Shown: positions 1-8,354, numbered from the stretch's first letter. The stretch: 45,430 nt of DNA from an uncultured Maritimibacter sp. (GCA_913063035.1 CAJXYS010000026.1:1-45430); one strand, 5' to 3'. The notes: generated by a model not told the origin, from the sequence alone. A program made the numbers and translations.

Positions 1-235
1 GGTGGGGTAAGAGCCCACCGCGGGACTGGCAACAGGACCGGCACGGCAAGCCCCACCGGGAGCAATGCCGAATAGGGGTTCCGCGCCCCGGAGCGATCCG
101 GGGCAGGCACGCTTCAGCCCAGGGACCCGGGTTGGCAGCTCGATCCCGGCGGCGACGCCGGGACCAGAGGAATGGTCATCCAGGGCCGTGCCACGGCGCG
201 GCCTGGACAGAATCCGGCTTACAGGCCATCCGCGC
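1..235 (+). ncRNA. rnpB: RNase P RNA, 3' part (class A)
   Basis: Catalytic RNA of ribonuclease P, which trims the 5' leader from tRNA precursors. The window opens inside the gene. Visible conserved blocks are GCAACAG near 30, the GGCACGGCAAGCCCCACCGG block at 40-59, GAGCAATGCCGAATAGG at 60-76, AGAGGAATGGTCAT near 166-179 and ACAGAATCCGGCTTA near 207-221; the last two are the hallmark conserved regions of bacterial type A RNase P RNA. The region between 80 and 160 holds GC-rich helices. The 5' half is outside the window, so helix P1 cannot be closed and the 3' end is an estimate. Confidence 0.93.
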
Positions 236-297
236 ATGTTCTATCCGTCATTCCCGTGTCATCCTCGCCTGCCAGAGGCGGGGATCGAACCGCCCCC

Positions 298-1596
298 ATG
301 ACGGAGACCCGCTTGACCGAGACCGCATCCACCCCCGCCGCCCCCGGCTTCGGCGCGGCGCTGCGCGTCTGGGCGCGGATCGGGGTGCTGTCCTTTGGCG
401 GACCGGCCGGCCAGATCGCCCTGATGCACCGCGAGGTGGTGGAGGAACGCGGCTGGCTCGGCGAGGACGAGTTCCTGAACGCGCTCTCCTTCTCGATGTT
501 GCTGCCGGGCCCCGAGGCGATGCAACTCGCGACCTATGCGGGCTGGCGGCTGCACGGCGTGGCCGGCGGGCTCGCGGCGGGGCTGCTCTTCGTGCTGCCG
601 GGCGCGGCGGTGGTGCTCGCGCTGGCGGCGCTCTATGCCGCGATCGGCGCGGTTCCGCTGGTTCAGGCGCTTTTCCTCGGGGTGAAGGCGGCGGTGGTCG
701 TCATCGTGATCGAGGCGCTGCTGAAGGTCGCGCGCCGCGCGCTGAAGGAGCCCGACCGCTGGATGATCGCGGCGCTGGCCTTCGTGGCGATCTTCTTTCT
801 CTCCGCGCCGTTTCCGCTGATCGTGGCGCTGGCGGCGCTTTACGGCCTGCTGCGGGGTGGCGATGCCGGGCCCGCAGCCCCGCCGGTGACGCGGCCGCTC
901 TCGCGTACGCTCGGCACGATCCTGCTGTGGCTCGCGGTCTGGTGGGCGCCGCTCGCGGTGCTCTGGCTGGCGGCCCCCGGCAGCCTGCTGGTCGAAATCG
1001 GGCTCTTCTTCTCGAAACTCGCGGTCGTGACTTTCGGCGGGGCCTACGCGGTGTTGGCCTACATGGCCCAGGACGTGGTCAACGCGCAGGGCTGGCTGAC
1101 CGCGGGCGAGATGATGGACGGGCTGGGGCTGGCCGAGACGACGCCCGGCCCGCTGATCCTGGTGACCGAGTTCGTGGGCTTCCTCGCGGCAGAGAAGGCC
1201 GGCGGCCTCGCGCTGGGCCTGGCCGGGGCGGCGGTGACCCTCTGGATGACCTTCGCGCCCTGTTTCCTGTGGATCTTCGCCGGGGCGCCCTATGTCGCCG
1301 TGATCGCCACGCGGCCGCGGCTCAAGGCGGCGCTTTCGGCGATCACCGCGGCCGTCGTCGGGGTGATCCTCAACCTGTCGATCTGGTTCGCGCTGCACGT
1401 CTTTTTCGGCGAGGTGACCGCCCGCGCCGCCGGGCCGTTCACCCTCTGGACGCCGGACTGGGCGACGCTGGATCCCGGTGCGGTTCTGCTGGCGCTGGTC
1501 GCCGGGGTGCTGTTGCTGTGGCTGCGCTTCGGGCTGATCGCGGTGCTCGGCATCTCGGCCCTGCTGGGGGTGGCATGGGCGCTGATCGCGGGCTGA
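298..1596 (+). CDS. chrA: Chromate transporter, long-chain CHR family (ChrA)
   Basis: Predicted inner-membrane CHR-family chromate efflux protein of 432 residues, the length of the two-domain form. The two homologous halves are visible: the N-terminal one has FGGPAGQIALMHREVVEERGWL and the second has FGGAYAVLAYM followed by QGWLT, each starting with the conserved FGG. About ten hydrophobic segments alternate with short loops. The ATG at 298 was chosen because translation from further upstream would run into the conserved 3' end of rnpB and adds no hydrophobic or conserved sequence; there is no strong ribosome binding site. It stands alone behind rnpB. CHR proteins export chromate, but substrate here is inferred from family only. 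Confidence 0.85.
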   Translation: MTETRLTETASTPAAPGFGAALRVWARIGVLSFGGPAGQIALMHREVVEERGWLGEDEFLNALSFSMLLPGPEAMQLATYAGWRLHGVAGGLAAGLLFVLPGAAVVLALAALYAAIGAVPLVQALFLGVKAAVVVIVIEALLKVARRALKEPDRWMIAALAFVAIFFLSAPFPLIVALAALYGLLRGGDAGPAAPPVTRPLSRTLGTILLWLAVWWAPLAVLWLAAPGSLLVEIGLFFSKLAVVTFGGAYAVLAYMAQDVVNAQGWLTAGEMMDGLGLAETTPGPLILVTEFVGFLAAEKAGGLALGLAGAAVTLWMTFAPCFLWIFAGAPYVAVIATRPRLKAALSAITAAVVGVILNLSIWFALHVFFGEVTARAAGPFTLWTPDWATLDPGAVLLALVAGVLLLWLRFGLIAVLGISALLGVAWALIAG

Positions 1597-1615
1597 GATC
1601 ATCCCGGTTTTGCGG

Positions 1616-1643
1616 TTGACTCGGGGTCTGAGACGTATAAAAG
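1616..1643 (+). promoter_or_regulatory. Candidate sigma-70 promoter of rpmG
   Basis: TTGACT at 1616-1621 is followed by TATAAA at 1636-1641 (14-bp gap) or, in a shifted reading, TAAAAG at 1638-1643 (16-bp gap). It lies 65-90 bp before rpmG. The -35 match is good and the spacing of the best -10 is short, so this is a candidate only. Confidence 0.4.
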
Positions 1644-1707
1644 GCGAGGCTCAGATTTCACGGGGCGGCACCGCGTCAGAACGCTTGGTCCGCCGAAGGA
1701 GACAGAC

Positions 1708-1875
1708 ATGGCGAAGCCGACCACGATCAAGATCCGCCTGAACTCCACGGCAGGCACCGGCCACTTTTACGTGACCAAGAAAAACGCACGCACCATGACC
1801 GAGAAGATGTCGATCAAGAAATACGATCCGGTCGCGCGCAAGCACGTCGAGTACAAGGAAGGCAAGATCAAGTAA
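1708..1875 (+). CDS. rpmG: 50S ribosomal protein L33
   Basis: Small basic ribosomal protein of the large subunit, 55 residues, the usual length. The sequence [13 protein letters not shown], then [14 protein letters not shown] and the C-terminal [18 protein letters not shown] are diagnostic for the alphaproteobacterial form. It lacks the paired CxxC motifs, so this is the zinc-independent type. A clear AAGGAG at 1696-1701 precedes the ATG. It is a single-gene transcript, with its own promoter candidate upstream and a strong terminator 25 bp downstream. Confidence 0.97.
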   Translation: MAKPTTIKIRLNSTAGTGHFYVTKKNARTMTEKMSIKKYDPVARKHVEYKEGKIK

Positions 1876-1899
1876 GCCTTCCCTGACCGAGAGACGGAC

Positions 1900-1936
1900 G
1901 GGCCGCGCTGGATCGCCAGCGCGGCCCTTTTCTTTT
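1900..1936 (+). terminator. Rho-independent terminator of rpmG
   Basis: A perfect 12-bp stem, GGGCCGCGCTGG at 1900-1911 with its complement at 1916-1927, has a 4-nt loop (ATCG) and is followed by a T-rich run (1928-1936). It ends the rpmG transcript before the GNAT gene starts at 1951. Confidence 0.9.
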
Positions 1937-1950
1937 CCGGAGCCTGCCCG

Positions 1951-2460
1951 ATGCCTGCCACCTTGACGCTGCGACCTGCCTCGCTCGCCGATATCGCCCG
2001 GATCGACGTTCTGCTGGCGCGGTCCTATCCCAAGCTGCTGAAACCCGACTACCCGCCCTCGGTCCTGGTGACGGCGTTGCCGCTGATTTCCCGGGCCAGC
2101 CCCTCGCTGGTGGCCTCGGGGCGGTACTACCTGGCCGAGGACGCCGAGGGCCGGCTGCTGGGCGCGGGTGGCTGGAGCCTCAAGGCGCCCGGCGGGGGCG
2201 GCGTGACGCCGGGCACCGCCCATGTGCGGCACGTGGCCACCGATCCCGCGGCCCTGCGCCGGGGCGTCGGGCGGGCGCTGATGGACGAGATCGCGGCCGC
2301 GGCCGGTCGGGCCGGGGCAGGGCGGCTCGACTGCCTGTCGACCCGGACGGCGGTGGCGTTCTACCGGGCCATGGGCTTCGATACGCTGGGCGCCGTGGAG
2401 GTCACGCTCCGCCCAGGGATCGTCTTCCCGGCGGTACGGATGCTGCGCGCGCTGTCATAA
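1951..2460 (+). CDS. GNAT-family N-acetyltransferase
   Basis: Protein of 169 residues with the GCN5-related acetyltransferase fold, expected to move an acetyl group from acetyl-CoA to an unknown amine. The N-terminal LTLRPASLADIARIDVLL is the usual first strand and helix. The acetyl-CoA pyrophosphate loop is seen as RRGVGRALM (about residues 103-111), preceded by the strand VRHVATDP, and the C-terminal FYRAMGFDTLG is the common last motif. The gene starts just after the rpmG terminator and is followed by a convergent gene. The substrate cannot be told from the sequence. Confidence 0.85.
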   Translation: MPATLTLRPASLADIARIDVLLARSYPKLLKPDYPPSVLVTALPLISRASPSLVASGRYYLAEDAEGRLLGAGGWSLKAPGGGGVTPGTAHVRHVATDPAALRRGVGRALMDEIAAAAGRAGAGRLDCLSTRTAVAFYRAMGFDTLGAVEVTLRPGIVFPAVRMLRALS

Positions 2461-2488
2461 AAAATGGGGCCGGCGCTTTGCCGGCCCC
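2459..2488 (-). terminator. Terminator of the Bax-inhibitor-1 gene (leftward)
   Basis: Stem GGGGCCGGC at 2466-2474 pairs with GCCGGCCCC at 2480-2488 over a GCTTT loop. The run of A at 2459-2464 reads as a U-tract for leftward transcription, so it is a canonical terminator for the gene ending at 2524. It overlaps the stop codon of the convergent GNAT gene and its hairpin may serve both. Confidence 0.82.
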
Positions 2489-2523
2489 GAGATGCACCTT
2501 TGTCTGCTGCGCCGCGCGCCGCG

Positions 2524-3249
2524 TCACTCCTGCGTCGCGCCGAGGAAGTGCAGCAGGAACATGAACATGTTCAGGAAGTCGAGATAGAGGCGCAGCGCAC
2601 CCATGATCGCCGACTTGCCGAGCCATTCCTGGTCGCCATGAGCGGCGTGCTGGATGTACTCGTTCTTGATGCTCTGCGTGTCGTAGGCCGTCAGACCGGC
2701 GAAGATCAGAACGCCGAGCGCCGATACCGCGAACATCACCGCCTCGGACTGGAGGAAGAGGTTCACGATGGAGGCCACGATCAGGCCGATCACGCCCATG
2801 ATCAGGAACGAGCCCCACCCGCTGATGTCCTTCTTGGTCGTGTAGCCGTAGAGGCTGAGACCGGCGAAGGCGATCGCGGTGACCAGGAAGGTCTGGGCGA
2901 TGGAGATGCCCGTGTAGATCGCGAAGATCGAACTGATCGACAGCCCCATCAGGGCCGCGAAGCCCCAGAACACGGCCTGCGCGGTGGCGGCCGACAGGCG
3001 ATTGATCATCGCGCTGAAGGCAAAAACGACGATAAGCGGGGCGAAGATCACCAGCCACTTGATCGGGGAACCGAAGATCGCCGCGAGCATCGCCTCGTTG
3101 GTGCCGACCGCATAGGCAACGCCCCCGGTGATGAGCATGGCCACGGACATCAGCCCGTAGACCTTGTTCATATAGGCCCGCAGGCCCTCGTCGATCTGAG
3201 CAGTCCGGGCGCCGACGCCCTCGCGCCGGATCGTCTCGAACTCAGCCAT
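2524..3249 (-). CDS. Bax inhibitor-1 / YccA-family membrane protein
   Basis: Integral inner-membrane protein of 241 residues in the BI-1 (TMBIM) superfamily. Seven hydrophobic segments follow a short charged N-terminus, beginning at VYGLMSVAMLITGGVAYAVG and ending at FLNMFMFLLHFLG. The family signature is visible as GLSLYGYTTKKD and LTAYDTQSIKNEY, with the conserved acidic residues of the last helices (LYLDFLNMF). Bacterial members are linked to FtsH or to pH-dependent calcium leak, but the role in this organism is not known. The start at 3249 has a good GGAGAGG upstream; a longer reading to 3357 has no such signal and no conserved sequence. Confidence 0.9.
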   Translation of the reverse strand: MAEFETIRREGVGARTAQIDEGLRAYMNKVYGLMSVAMLITGGVAYAVGTNEAMLAAIFGSPIKWLVIFAPLIVVFAFSAMINRLSAATAQAVFWGFAALMGLSISSIFAIYTGISIAQTFLVTAIAFAGLSLYGYTTKKDISGWGSFLIMGVIGLIVASIVNLFLQSEAVMFAVSALGVLIFAGLTAYDTQSIKNEYIQHAAHGDQEWLGKSAIMGALRLYLDFLNMFMFLLHFLGATQE

Positions 3250-3367
3250 TGCTTTCCTCTCCTTACTTGACCCATCGGCTTCCGCGGGGGATCGCGGAGA
3301 CCTTGGAACAAATATCGGCAAGCATGGCCAAGTTTTCAAGCTTAACCGGTGCGGCAAATGCCCATTT

Positions 3368-3577
3368 TTACCGGTGCGCGGGCAGGTCCCAGATCGGGCG
3401 GCGGATTTCCCGGTGCACGTCGCGTTCCGTCAGGCCGATATCCTTGAGCGCCGCGGCATCGAGCGCGGCGAGCGCCCGGCGCTGGCGCCAGGTGGCGTGG
3501 ATGCTGCGCAGCGCGTCGACGAGCGACCGGCGCCGCAGGGGGCGGGACTGTGTGAAGGTGTGGCTGTGAAGGGTCAT
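3368..3577 (-). CDS. DUF1127 (YjiS-like) small protein
   Basis: Basic protein of 69 residues. The C-terminal half carries the DUF1127 pattern: a WRQRRALAALDAAALKDIGLT stretch followed by ERDVHREIRRPIWDLP. Family members in alphaproteobacteria include RNA-binding small regulators affecting phosphate and carbon metabolism, but many are uncharacterised. The ATG at 3577 is preferred over an upstream TTG at 3601, which only adds RHIAEPA. It is divergent from the LysR gene. Confidence 0.82.
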   Translation of the reverse strand: MTLHSHTFTQSRPLRRRSLVDALRSIHATWRQRRALAALDAAALKDIGLTERDVHREIRRPIWDLPAHR

Positions 3578-3623
3578 GGCCGGTTCCGCGATATGTCTCA
3601 AACGTGATGGGTCAGGAGGTTTG

Positions 3624-3699
3624 CATCAGGATGCTTGATGTATCTGGCAGTTTGTGGTCCATATGTGAAATGAATGTTTTTGGTCCCATTCATCAGGAT
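3624..3699. repeat. Direct repeat CATCAGGAT in the DUF1127/lysR gap
   Basis: CATCAGGAT occurs at 3624-3632 and again at 3691-3699, 67 bp apart, in the 129-bp region between two divergent genes. The second copy lies just before the LysR start codon. It could be a pair of regulator binding sites; this is inference from position and repetition only. Confidence 0.35.
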
Positions 3700-3706
3700 T
3701 CGTGAT

Positions 3707-4561
3707 ATGGCGCGCAATCTCGACATGACCTCGCTCCGCTCTTTCGTCACCGTCGCCGAGGCAGGCGGCGTGACCCGGGCCGCGAGCTTTCTCAACCTGA
3801 CGCAGTCGGCGGTCTCGATGCAGCTCAAGCGGCTGGAAGAGGCCCTCGATCAGAAGCTGCTCGACCGCAGCGCGCGGCGGATCGCGCTGACCGCGGCGGG
3901 CGAACAGCTGCTCAGCTACGGCAAGCGCATCCTCGACCTGAACGACGAGGCCTATGCGCGCCTGACCCATCACGAGTTCGAGGGCGAGATGGTGCTCGGC
4001 GTGCCGGACGACATCGTCTATCCCTACATCCCGCGGGTCCTGCAGCGCTTCGCGGCCGAGTACCCGCGCGTCAAGGTGCACCTGATCTCGTCCTACACGC
4101 GGCGCCTGAAAGACATGTTCGGGCGCGGCGAATGCGACGTGATCCTGACCACCGAGGAAGGCTGCGACAGCGGCGGCGAAACGCTGGACCGCCGGCCGCT
4201 CGTCTGGATGGGTGCGCCGGAGGGCGTCGCCTGGAAGGCGCGGCCGCTTCGGCTGGCCTTCGAGCATGGCTGTATCTTCCGCCGCACCGCCGAGGCGTCG
4301 CTCGATGCCGCGGGCATCCCCTGGGAAATGGCCGTCGAATCGGACCGGAGCCGGTCCGTCGAGGCAAGCGTGACCGCCGACCTGGCGGTCCATGCGGGCG
4401 TGGCGGGAACGACGCCGCCCTATATCGAGGTGATCGAGCATGGCGGCGCGCTGCCCGACCTCGGCCAGACACGGATCAACCTCTATGGCGGCGGCCTGCG
4501 CGGCGAGGGGCTGCGCCAGGCGCTGGCGGGCATGGTCCGCCAGGCCTACACCCAGGGCTGA
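3707..4561 (+). CDS. LysR-family transcriptional regulator
   Basis: DNA-binding regulator of 284 residues. The N-terminal winged helix-turn-helix (about residues 6-65) has the typical LRSFVTVAEAGGVTRAASFLNLTQSAVSMQLKRLEEAL followed by LLDRSARRIALTAAGEQLL. The rest is a periplasmic-binding-protein-like effector domain (about 90-280), beginning VLGVPDDIVYPYIPRVLQRF. The ATG at 3707 begins the usual LysR N-terminus; an upstream ATG at 3674 would add 11 atypical residues. It is divergent from the DUF1127 gene and convergent with a quinone oxidoreductase. The effector and targets are unknown. Confidence 0.92.
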   Translation: MARNLDMTSLRSFVTVAEAGGVTRAASFLNLTQSAVSMQLKRLEEALDQKLLDRSARRIALTAAGEQLLSYGKRILDLNDEAYARLTHHEFEGEMVLGVPDDIVYPYIPRVLQRFAAEYPRVKVHLISSYTRRLKDMFGRGECDVILTTEEGCDSGGETLDRRPLVWMGAPEGVAWKARPLRLAFEHGCIFRRTAEASLDAAGIPWEMAVESDRSRSVEASVTADLAVHAGVAGTTPPYIEVIEHGGALPDLGQTRINLYGGGLRGEGLRQALAGMVRQAYTQG

Positions 4562-4574
4562 GCCGCCGGGCGGC

Positions 4575-5534
4575 TCAGGGCGCCACGACGACCTTGCCGG
4601 TGGATTTCCGCGCGCGCAGCAACTCCAGCGCCTCGCCCGCACGGGCGAGCGGCAGGACATGGCTCACATGGGGGCGCAGCTTTCCGTCGGCATACCAGCC
4701 CATGAGCTCCGCCAGGCTTTCGGTCAGGACGTCGGGGCGGAATCTCAGGTAGCCGCCCCAGTAGAGCCCGATCACCGTCAGGTTCTTGACCAGCAGGATA
4801 TTGGCCGGGATCTGCGGCACGTCACCGCTGGCGAAGCCCATGGGAATGAGCCGTGCCTCGGGGTTGCAGGCCCGGAGCGCGGCCTTGAACTGGTCCCCGC
4901 CGACCGGGTCGTAGAGCACGTCGGCGCCCCCCAGCGCCTTGACCGCCGCGCGGATGTCGTCGCGGTCGCTGTCGATCAGGTGATCGGCGCCGGCCTTGGC
5001 GGCGACCTTCAGCTTCTCGGCGCCCCGCGCCACGGCGATGACGCGCGCGCCCATCAGCTTGCCAAGCTCCACCGCCGTCAGCCCCACGCCGCCGGCAGCC
5101 CCCAGCACCAGCAGCGTTTCGCCCGCCGCCAGCCGGGCCCGGTGCGCAAGCGCCACGTGGCCAGTCCCATAGGCCACCTGGAAGGCGGCGGCGTCTTCGA
5201 AGGGCATCGGATCGGGCAGGGGAACGCAGCGCGCGGCCGGGAAGCAGCCCATCTCTGCCAGCCCGCCCTGGCCCGAGAAGACCGCGACCCGCGTGCCGAT
5301 GGCGGGCCGATCGACCCCGTCGCCCTGTGCCTCGACCGTGCCGGCGATCTCCATGCCCGGCACGAAGGGCAGCGGCGGCGTGTCCTGGTAGCGCCCCTCG
5401 ATCATCAGAAGATCGGCGAAGTTCAGCCCGCAGGCGGCGATCCGGACCAGCACCTCGCCGGGGCCCGGGCGCGGTGCGGGGCGGTCCGCCAGCGCGGGCG
5501 GCACGGTATGGTCGCTTGCCAGGAAAACCTGCAT
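4575..5534 (-). CDS. NADPH:quinone oxidoreductase family protein (MDR superfamily)
   Basis: Cytosolic zinc-independent medium-chain reductase of 319 residues. The N-terminal GroES-like domain has GEVLVRIAACGLNFADLLMIEGRYQ and PFVPGMEIAGTV, typical of quinone oxidoreductases. The nucleotide-binding domain has the motif VLGAAGGVGLTAVELGKLMGARVI (about residues 142-165) followed by LYDPVGGDQF. Zinc ligands of alcohol dehydrogenases are absent. The family reduces quinones or enoyl substrates with NADPH; the true substrate is unknown. It ends 13 bp from the convergent LysR gene and starts at a 325-bp gap. Confidence 0.88.
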   Translation of the reverse strand: MQVFLASDHTVPPALADRPAPRPGPGEVLVRIAACGLNFADLLMIEGRYQDTPPLPFVPGMEIAGTVEAQGDGVDRPAIGTRVAVFSGQGGLAEMGCFPAARCVPLPDPMPFEDAAAFQVAYGTGHVALAHRARLAAGETLLVLGAAGGVGLTAVELGKLMGARVIAVARGAEKLKVAAKAGADHLIDSDRDDIRAAVKALGGADVLYDPVGGDQFKAALRACNPEARLIPMGFASGDVPQIPANILLVKNLTVIGLYWGGYLRFRPDVLTESLAELMGWYADGKLRPHVSHVLPLARAGEALELLRARKSTGKVVVAP

Positions 5535-5859
5535 GTCTTCGTCGTCTCCGTCGTTTCGCGCCGAGCCTATCCCGTGCCCGCGGCCGGGCCAAGCGCCACC
5601 CGGGGACAGCCGCGCCGGATAGGCCTCGCTTTATGCGGGCAAAGCGTTTACCATTTGATCATTATACGTTGCATTTTCCCGGGCATCCTGCGATTTATGC
5701 AAGTTGCGTAACGTGGTAACCCCGTGCGCGTCCGTCTCGGGGCGTATCTGGCAAGTTGGCGGAGTCTGCCATGACGAACGAAAAACAAGCACAACCGGGC
5801 TTTCGCCGCTCTCGCGCAGTCACTCGGGCGCAGGCAGGGCCAAAGGTGGAGGATATCGC
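5535..5859. other. 325-bp gap between divergent genes
   Basis: This region separates the leftward quinone oxidoreductase from the rightward XRE regulator. It contains a patch at about 5641-5720 that is much richer in A and T than the surroundings, including TTTACC, TTGATCATTATAC and TTGCATTTT, and is the likely promoter area. I see no convincing short gene, tRNA or terminator. Reading the XRE frame further upstream gives no conserved sequence. Confidence 0.5.
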
Positions 5860-6249
5860 ATGAAGCACCCCGTGGACGTACATGTCGGCAAGCGTATTCG
5901 GCACCGGCGCTGGATGGTCGGGATGACCCAGCAGCAGCTCGCCGAGCGCGTCGGCATCAAGTTCCAGCAGATCCAGAAATACGAGACCGGGATGAACCGG
6001 GTCAGCGCGTCGCGCCTCTGGGATATCGCGCATGCGCTCGAGGTGCCCGTCAGCTTCTTCTTCGAAGGGCTCGGCGAAGAGGCCGAGGCCGGCACGGCGG
6101 AAATCTCGAAACCCGCGGCCGGCGGCCAGCAGGGGGATCTCCTGGCCGACAAGGAGGCGCTGGAACTGGTCCGTTCCTATTACGCGATCCCGGAAAACCA
6201 GCGGCGCCGGCTGTTCGACCTGGCGCGCGTGCTCAGCGACGTCGCCTGA
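5860..6249 (+). CDS. XRE-family helix-turn-helix regulator
   Basis: Protein of 129 residues with a Cro/CI-type helix-turn-helix at about residues 8-68 (KRIRHRRWMVGMTQQQLAERVGIKFQQIQKYETGMNRVSASRLWDIAHALEVPVSFFF). The C-terminal part has DKEALELVRSYYAIPENQRRRLFDLARVL, a pattern shared by a widespread alphaproteobacterial family of small regulators. Start at 5860 is supported by AAGGTGGAGG just upstream. It is followed after 75 bp by the HisN-type gene on the same strand. The target genes are not known. Confidence 0.9.
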   Translation: MKHPVDVHVGKRIRHRRWMVGMTQQQLAERVGIKFQQIQKYETGMNRVSASRLWDIAHALEVPVSFFFEGLGEEAEAGTAEISKPAAGGQQGDLLADKEALELVRSYYAIPENQRRRLFDLARVLSDVA

Positions 6250-6324
6250 GCGCCACCGAGAGTTGACGGCCCCGCCGGGTCATGGAATTGGGGGGACGAG
6301 CCCAGGCATGCCGGCGGGTCCGCG

Positions 6325-7134
6325 ATGAATCCTTTCGATGAAACCGAACGCGCGGCGGTGATCGCCACCGCCCACGCACTGGCCGACGCGGCCCGGCCAG
6401 AGACCCTGCGCCATTTTCGCAGCGCCGCGCTCGAGGCCGACAACAAGCATGCCAGCGGCTTCGACCCGGTGACCGCCGCCGACCGCGAGGCCGAGTCGCG
6501 CATGCGCGCGCTGCTGGCCGAACGCCGGCCGCGTGACGGCATCCTGGGCGAGGAGTTCGGAGCCTCCGGGGGCGACAGCGGCCTGACCTGGGTTCTGGAC
6601 CCGATCGACGGCACGCGCGCCTTCATCAGCGGCACGCCGACCTGGGGTGTCCTGGTCGCGCTGAGCGGGGTGGACGGGCCGCTCTACGGCGTGATCGACC
6701 AGCCCTTTATCGGCGAGCGCTTCGCGGGCGGGCTCGGCGAGGCCTGGACGGACGGCCCGCAGGGCCGCCACCCCCTTGCGACGCGCGCGACCGCCGAGCT
6801 GTCGCGGGCCACGCTGTTCACCACCTTTCCCGAGATCGGCAGCGCCGCCGAGGCACGCGCCTTCCACGACCTGGCCGGCCGGGTGCGCCTGACCCGCTAC
6901 GGGATCGACTGTTACGCCTACGCGCTGCTCGCGCTGGGTCAGGTGGACCTCGTGGTCGAGGCCGGTCTGCAACCCTACGATATCCACGCGCCGATCGCCG
7001 TGATCGAGGCCGCGGGCGGCCTGGTGACGGACTGGCAGGGCGGGCCGGCGCATCAGGGGGGCAGGGTGCTCGCTGCAGCGAACCCTGCGATCCACGCCGC
7101 CGCGCTCGCGGTGTTGTCGCGCGCCGGAGCCTAG
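6325..7134 (+). CDS. hisN: Inositol-monophosphatase-family phosphatase, HisN type (histidinol-phosphatase)
   Basis: Mg-dependent phosphatase of 269 residues. Metal-binding motifs of the family are present: DPVTAADREAE (about 47-57), GEEFG (75-79, Glu76/Glu77) and WVLDPIDGTRAF (89-100, Asp92/Asp95), with a late YDIHAPIAVIEAAGG. The TRAFISGTPTWGVLVAL context is the version seen in HisN-type histidinol-phosphatases, which complete the penultimate step of histidine synthesis in many alphaproteobacteria; it differs from the SuhB-type PGTxNF. The assignment among the inositol phosphatase superfamily is inferred, as no other his gene is nearby. Its stop codon overlaps that of the convergent hydrolase. 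Confidence 0.82.
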   Translation: MNPFDETERAAVIATAHALADAARPETLRHFRSAALEADNKHASGFDPVTAADREAESRMRALLAERRPRDGILGEEFGASGGDSGLTWVLDPIDGTRAFISGTPTWGVLVALSGVDGPLYGVIDQPFIGERFAGGLGEAWTDGPQGRHPLATRATAELSRATLFTTFPEIGSAAEARAFHDLAGRVRLTRYGIDCYAYALLALGQVDLVVEAGLQPYDIHAPIAVIEAAGGLVTDWQGGPAHQGGRVLAAANPAIHAAALAVLSRAGA

Positions 7135-8063
7135 CCGCCCGTTCCGAAAAACGCGTCGAGCGCAGCGAAGATACGCCGCCGGATCGCGGGCGTTTCCATC
7201 AGCACCTCGTGCTGTCCGCCGGCCAGGGTCTCCAGCCGGCCGCCGGGCCAGCTTGCCATCCGCCGCCGGACGGCCGGGATGCTGACGATCTTCTCTTCGC
7301 TGCCGATCCAGGTGAGCGCCGGCACCGCCGGCGCGGGCAGGCGGGACATGATCGCCACCTCGCGCAGCGCCTCGTTGAGCCAGTGCAGCGTCGGCCCCCC
7401 GATCACCATGTCCGGATGCGCCGCCATCTGCGCGCGCATGTAGTCCCACATCTCGCGGTCCGAGGTCAGGGTATTGCCCTCGAAGGCGCTGGAAAACACG
7501 TAGTTCCGCGCCTCGGTGCCGGGCACCAGCCGGTCGCTCAGCCCGAGCGGCCGGCTCAGCCCGCTGACCGCCCAGGCGACGGGGCGCATCGGCGGCGCGA
7601 TCTCGATGCCCCACATCGGCCCGGTGAAGGCCGCGCGGTCCACCGCGAGGCCCTCGCGCAGCGCCCGGAGTCCGATGCACCCGCCCATGGAATGGGCAAG
7701 CAGGTACCAGGGTTTCGGCAGGCCGGCGGCCTCGGCGGCGCGCACCAGGGCCCGCACGTCGCGCTGGTAGTCCCTGAAACGGTGGACGTGCCCCGGGCCC
7801 GGGTCGTCGATGAGACGGTCGGCCATGCCCTGTCCGCGCCAGTCGACCGTGGCCGTCGCGAAGCCGAGCGCGCCGAGCGCACCCGCCGCGCGGCCGTATT
7901 TCTCGATGAACTCCGTGCGCCCCGGGAAGATCAGCACCGTGCCGCGCGGGCCGTCGGGCCAGAACCCCGCGCGGATCTGCACACCGTCCTCGGTACGCAG
8001 CCAGTAGGCCGCGCCGCCCGGGGGGGCGTCGGCGACCGCCTCGTGCAGCGGCGCCGGGTCCAT
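7131..8063 (-). CDS. Alpha/beta hydrolase, lysophospholipase-like
   Basis: Serine hydrolase of 310 residues resembling PldB/monoglyceride lipases. The nucleophile elbow is AHSMGG with Ser125; the oxyanion region is IFPGRTEFIEKYG, and DWRGQGMADR is the typical post-strand-4 motif. The C-terminal His lies in GGQHEVLME. There is no signal peptide, so it probably acts in the cytosol. It starts 3 bp after the SCP2-domain gene on the same strand, so the two are probably co-transcribed, which suggests a lipid substrate. It ends in a 4-bp tail-to-tail overlap with hisN. Confidence 0.88.
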   Translation of the reverse strand: MDPAPLHEAVADAPPGGAAYWLRTEDGVQIRAGFWPDGPRGTVLIFPGRTEFIEKYGRAAGALGALGFATATVDWRGQGMADRLIDDPGPGHVHRFRDYQRDVRALVRAAEAAGLPKPWYLLAHSMGGCIGLRALREGLAVDRAAFTGPMWGIEIAPPMRPVAWAVSGLSRPLGLSDRLVPGTEARNYVFSSAFEGNTLTSDREMWDYMRAQMAAHPDMVIGGPTLHWLNEALREVAIMSRLPAPAVPALTWIGSEEKIVSIPAVRRRMASWPGGRLETLAGGQHEVLMETPAIRRRIFAALDAFFGTGG

Positions 8064-8066
8064 CGC

Positions 8067-8354
8067 TTAGCCGAGCAGGCTGCCGAGGCGCATGGCGGTG
8101 CCCATGTCCCCGTCGACCGACAGCTTGCCGCTCATGAAGGCGGTCGTCGGGTTCAGCTCGCCGTCGAGAATCGCCTCGAAGGTCTCGGCATCGGCGCTGA
8201 GCGTGCAGTCAGCCTCGCCGCTGCCCTCGCGGACGCCGTCCTGGTCGATGATCAGCGCCCCCTCGCCCGCGATCTCGAATTTCACGCTGCCATCGAAGCC
8301 GTCGCCCAGGCGCTCTTCCAGGGCGGCCCTCGCGGTCTCGATCACCTTGCTCAT
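8067..8354 (-). CDS. SCP2 sterol-binding domain protein
   Basis: Protein of 95 residues that is a single SCP2 domain, a lipid-binding fold. Visible pattern: VKFEIAGEGALIIDQDG, then the TLSADAETFEAILDGELNPTTAFMSGKLSVDGDMGTAMRLGSLL ending that is characteristic of bacterial SCP2 proteins. The start at 8354 has GGAGGACGGAG directly upstream. It is the first gene of a two-gene unit with the lysophospholipase-like hydrolase. Its ligand is not known; a role as lipid carrier is inferred from the family. Confidence 0.92.
   Translation of the reverse strand: MSKVIETARAALEERLGDGFDGSVKFEIAGEGALIIDQDGVREGSGEADCTLSADAETFEAILDGELNPTTAFMSGKLSVDGDMGTAMRLGSLLG

Noticed and set aside
132-1619. A 495-codon frame over rnpB and chrA
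   Set aside because: It is Arg/Gly-rich frame-shifted reading of chrA and starts inside the RNase P RNA.
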